Assembly: GCA_018672145.1 (NCBI GenBank)
Contig: JABHGH010000023.1
Location: 1 to 7,864 of the forward strand
Direction: 5' to 3'
Source: Flavobacteriaceae bacterium
Lineage (GTDB): Bacteria > Bacteroidota > Bacteroidia > Flavobacteriales > Flavobacteriaceae
DNA: 7,864 nucleotides
The position numbers were made by a program, and so were the translations under genes. Positions 6,284-7,864 of this stretch are shown here, piece after piece (within the stretch, counting starts at the first letter, position 1; each line of letters starts with the position of its first letter). Under the pieces are notes generated by a model. That model was not told where the DNA came from. It made no database searches and saw nothing but the letters and a program-made list of their open reading frames with translations.

Positions 6284-6640
6284 ATGAAACAAACAAAAAC
6301 ACAGCGAAGATTTCGCATCAAACGTCGCTTTAAAGCTACGCTCTTAGGTTCAGCTGAGCAGCCACGGATGTCTATTTTCAGAAGCAATAAAGAGATTTAT
6401 GCTCAAATCATCAATGATGAAACTGGGAAAACTTTAGTTGCTGCCTCGTCGCGCGACAAGGATGTAAGTGAAAAGGCGTCTTCAAAGACAGAACAAGCCG
6501 GTTTGGTTGGTAAGCTTATTGCTGAGAAAGCATTGGCCGCTGGCGTAACGAGTATCCGATTTGACCGTGGAGGTTATTTGTATCATGGCCGTGTAAAGTC
6601 GCTAGCAGAAGGTGCTCGCGAAGGGGGACTAAAATTTTAA
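6284..6640 (+). CDS. rplR: Large-subunit ribosomal protein L18 (uL18)
   Basis: L18 (118 residues) binds 5S rRNA and, with L5, attaches it to the 50S central protuberance. The basic N-terminal arm (QRRFRIKRRFKATLLG, 7-22) is the usual disordered RNA-binding tail. PRMSIFRSNKEIYAQIIND (27-45) gives the first strands of the globular domain. The C-terminal FDRGGYLYHGRVKSLAEGAR (93-112) is the family signature, and the end GGLKF is typical. The start is the first ATG after rplF, preceded by an A-run and no Shine-Dalgarno sequence. rpsE starts 6 nt downstream. Confidence 0.98.
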   Translation: MKQTKTQRRFRIKRRFKATLLGSAEQPRMSIFRSNKEIYAQIINDETGKTLVAASSRDKDVSEKASSKTEQAGLVGKLIAEKALAAGVTSIRFDRGGYLYHGRVKSLAEGAREGGLKF

Positions 6641-6646
6641 TTAGAT

Positions 6647-7171
6647 ATGTATCAAAATTATAAAAACGTAGAATTTGTTAAGCCAGGTGGACTTGAGCTT
6701 AAGGATCGCCTCGTTGGTGTTCAGCGTGTTACTAAGGTAACGAAGGGTGGTCGTGCTTTTGGATTTTCTGCTATTGTTGTTGTCGGAGACGAAAACGGAG
6801 TCGTAGGGCATGGTTTAGGTAAATCTAAAGAGGTTAGTGAAGCAATTGCGAAAGCTGTTGAAGATGCGAAGAAAAATTTGGTTCGTATCCCAATTCATAA
6901 AGGAACGCTACCTCACCAACAAAAAGGTAAGTTTGGAGGCGCACGTGTGTATCTCCAACCAGCATCAACGGGTACAGGAGTAATCGCTGGTGGTGCTGTT
7001 CGCGCAGTGCTTGAGGCCGTTGGTGTACATGATGTCCTTTCTAAATCACAAGGGTCATCAAACTCCCACAATGTTGTAAAGGCAACATTTGATGCGCTTC
7101 TACAATTGCGTAACGCAAACGTGATCGCCAAACAACGTGGTATTTCTCTTGAAAAAGTTTATAACGGATAA
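6647..7171 (+). CDS. rpsE: Small-subunit ribosomal protein S5 (uS5)
   Basis: S5 (174 residues) works at the back of the 30S decoding region with S4, affecting accuracy and mRNA entry. The N-terminal dsRBD-like domain contains RVTKVTKGGRAFGFSAIVVV (27-46). This loop is where spectinomycin-resistance changes arise in other bacteria, and it looks wild type here. GLGKSKEVSEAIAKAVEDAK (56-75) follows. The second domain has PASTGTGVIAGGAVRAVLEA (105-124) and VGVHDVLSKSQGSSN. The start MYQNYKNVEFVKPGGLELKD is the form I associate with Bacteroidota. It ends in a double stop (TAATAA). Confidence 0.98.
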   Translation: MYQNYKNVEFVKPGGLELKDRLVGVQRVTKVTKGGRAFGFSAIVVVGDENGVVGHGLGKSKEVSEAIAKAVEDAKKNLVRIPIHKGTLPHQQKGKFGGARVYLQPASTGTGVIAGGAVRAVLEAVGVHDVLSKSQGSSNSHNVVKATFDALLQLRNANVIAKQRGISLEKVYNG

Positions 7172-7175
7172 TAAC

Positions 7176-7355
7176 ATGGGAAAAATTAAAGTAACACAAA
7201 CGCGTAGCTACATCAAGCGTCCTGAAAACCAAAAGAGAACGCTTAAAGCACTGGGATTAAAAAACATTGGTCACTCTGTTGAGCATGATGACTCTGCCGT
7301 TGTGCTTGGAATGATAGATAAAGTGAAACACCTTGTTTCTGTAGAACAATTATAA
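7176..7355 (+). CDS. rpmD: Large-subunit ribosomal protein L30 (uL30)
   Basis: L30 (59 residues) is a small 50S protein with a ferredoxin-like fold that contacts 23S rRNA near 5S rRNA. The sequence MGKIKVTQTRSYIKRP (1-16) is the first strand and loop. RTLKALGLKNIGHSVEHDD (21-39) is the conserved helix and turn, and the end MIDKVKHLVSVEQL matches the family. The frame is open upstream to an ATG at 7137, but that would sit inside rpsE and add 13 residues of no family character. The ATG at 7176, 4 nt after the rpsE stop, gives the expected N-terminus and length. Confidence 0.97.
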   Translation: MGKIKVTQTRSYIKRPENQKRTLKALGLKNIGHSVEHDDSAVVLGMIDKVKHLVSVEQL

Positions 7356-7358
7356 GTT

Positions 7359-7811
7359 ATGGAATTAGGAAATTTAAAACCCGCTAAGGGAGCTGTAAAA
7401 TCTGCTAACAAACGACTCGGTCGTGGTCAAGGATCAGGATCTGGTGGTACAGCAACACGTGGTCATAAAGGAGCCAAATCTCGTTCTGGTTATTCCAAAA
7501 AGATTGGATTTGAAGGAGGTCAGATGCCTTTGCAACGCCGTGTTCCTAAATTTGGATTTACCAATATCAACCGAAAGGAGTATCAAGGGATTAACCTCGA
7601 TACCTTACAGCAGTTGGTAGATGCCAAAAAAGTAAAAAAAGAGATTTCTCTTGCTCAATTTGTTGGTTTACGACTTGCAGGAAAAAATGATTTGGTTAAA
7701 ATTTTAGGTCGTGGCACACTGTCAGCACCATTGAAGATAACAGCGCATAAATTCACAGCATCTGCCAAAGCAGCCATAGAAGCAGCAGGCGGACAAGCGA
7801 TAGATGCTTAA
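7359..7811 (+). CDS. rplO: Large-subunit ribosomal protein L15 (uL15)
   Basis: L15 (150 residues) is a late 50S assembly protein with a long glycine-rich N-terminal extension that threads into 23S rRNA. The extension is complete: RLGRGQGSGSGGTATRGHKG (19-38), then SRSGYSKKIGFEGGQMPLQR (41-60) and RRVPKFGF. The globular C-terminal domain has VKILGRGTLSAPLKITAHKF (113-132) and the closing helix ASAKAAIEAAGG. L15 directly before secY is the standard order. It starts 3 nt after rpmD and ends 6 nt before secY. Confidence 0.98.
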   Translation: MELGNLKPAKGAVKSANKRLGRGQGSGSGGTATRGHKGAKSRSGYSKKIGFEGGQMPLQRRVPKFGFTNINRKEYQGINLDTLQQLVDAKKVKKEISLAQFVGLRLAGKNDLVKILGRGTLSAPLKITAHKFTASAKAAIEAAGGQAIDA

Positions 7812-7817
7812 TCGATT

Positions 7818-7864
7818 ATGAGACAATTTTTAGAAGCGATAAAGAATATTTGGAAAATTGAAGA
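7818..7864 (+). CDS. secY: Preprotein translocase subunit SecY, 5' end only
   Basis: Only 15 complete codons are in the window (MRQFLEAIKNIWKIE, plus two bases of the next); the rest lies beyond the right edge. SecY is the membrane channel of the Sec translocon and is encoded immediately after L15 in nearly all bacteria. The visible amphipathic N-terminus resembles the short cytoplasmic helix that precedes transmembrane segment 1 in Bacteroidota SecY. The start follows rplO by 6 nt with no Shine-Dalgarno sequence. The call rests on this short peptide and, chiefly, on gene order. Confidence 0.9.
   Translation, partial: MRQFLEAIKNIWKIE

Noticed and set aside
7137..7175. Upstream in-frame ATG giving rpmD 13 extra residues
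   Set aside because: It lies inside rpsE and the added residues have no family character; the ATG at 7176 gives the normal L30 start and length.
368..7232. Open frames of 60-105 codons on the minus strand and in other plus frames
   Set aside because: Each lies across a recognised ribosomal-protein gene, has no recognisable domain, and reads as a shadow of the real coding frame.
1..7864. An unknown accessory system hidden in the cluster
   Set aside because: Every gene is a standard ribosomal protein or SecY in the canonical order and the gaps total only about 126 nt, leaving no space for an inserted gene or element.

Overview
The window is one uninterrupted stretch of the conserved bacterial ribosomal-protein superoperon (S10-spc type), entirely on the + strand. 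In order it holds rplD (3' end), rplW, rplB, rpsS, rplV, rpsC, rplP, rpmC, rpsQ, rplN, rplX, rplE, rpsN, rpsH, rplF, rplR, rpsE, rpmD, rplO and the first codons of secY. All 20 reading frames are intact where visible. There are no frameshifts, mobile elements, RNA genes, CRISPR arrays or unexplained stretches.

The organism is most probably a member of the Bacteroidota. Several protein details fit that phylum: the L2 core reads HPMGGGEGR followed by SGGHPRSR, S5 begins MYQNYKNVEF with the block GLGKSKEV, and SecY begins MRQFLEAIKNIWKIE. None of the 19 visible start codons has a Shine-Dalgarno sequence at a usable distance, which is also typical of the phylum. Base composition looks moderately AT-rich (a visual estimate of about 40% GC). 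I cannot place it below phylum level from this sequence.

Layout: 1-3792 is the S10-operon part, from L4 to S17, and 3792 onward is the spc part, from L14 to SecY. The two are fused without a gap, because the rpsQ stop and rplN start share one base. Intergenic space totals only about 126 nt and the longest gap is 20 nt (5709-5728). No promoter or terminator is evident, so the region is probably read as part of one long transcript whose promoter lies upstream of the window. All 19 visible starts are ATG, and the stops are 17 TAA and 2 TAG, with no TGA.

Functionally, 12 genes encode large-subunit proteins around the exit tunnel, peptidyl-transferase centre and 5S RNA region that are fully visible, plus the L4 tail. 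Six encode small-subunit proteins of the head, body and decoding region. SecY, the translocon channel through which ribosomes export membrane proteins, begins at the right edge. I found no previously undescribed system. The observations below are modest: the start-site pattern, and some unusual residues in L16, are the ones most worth a look.
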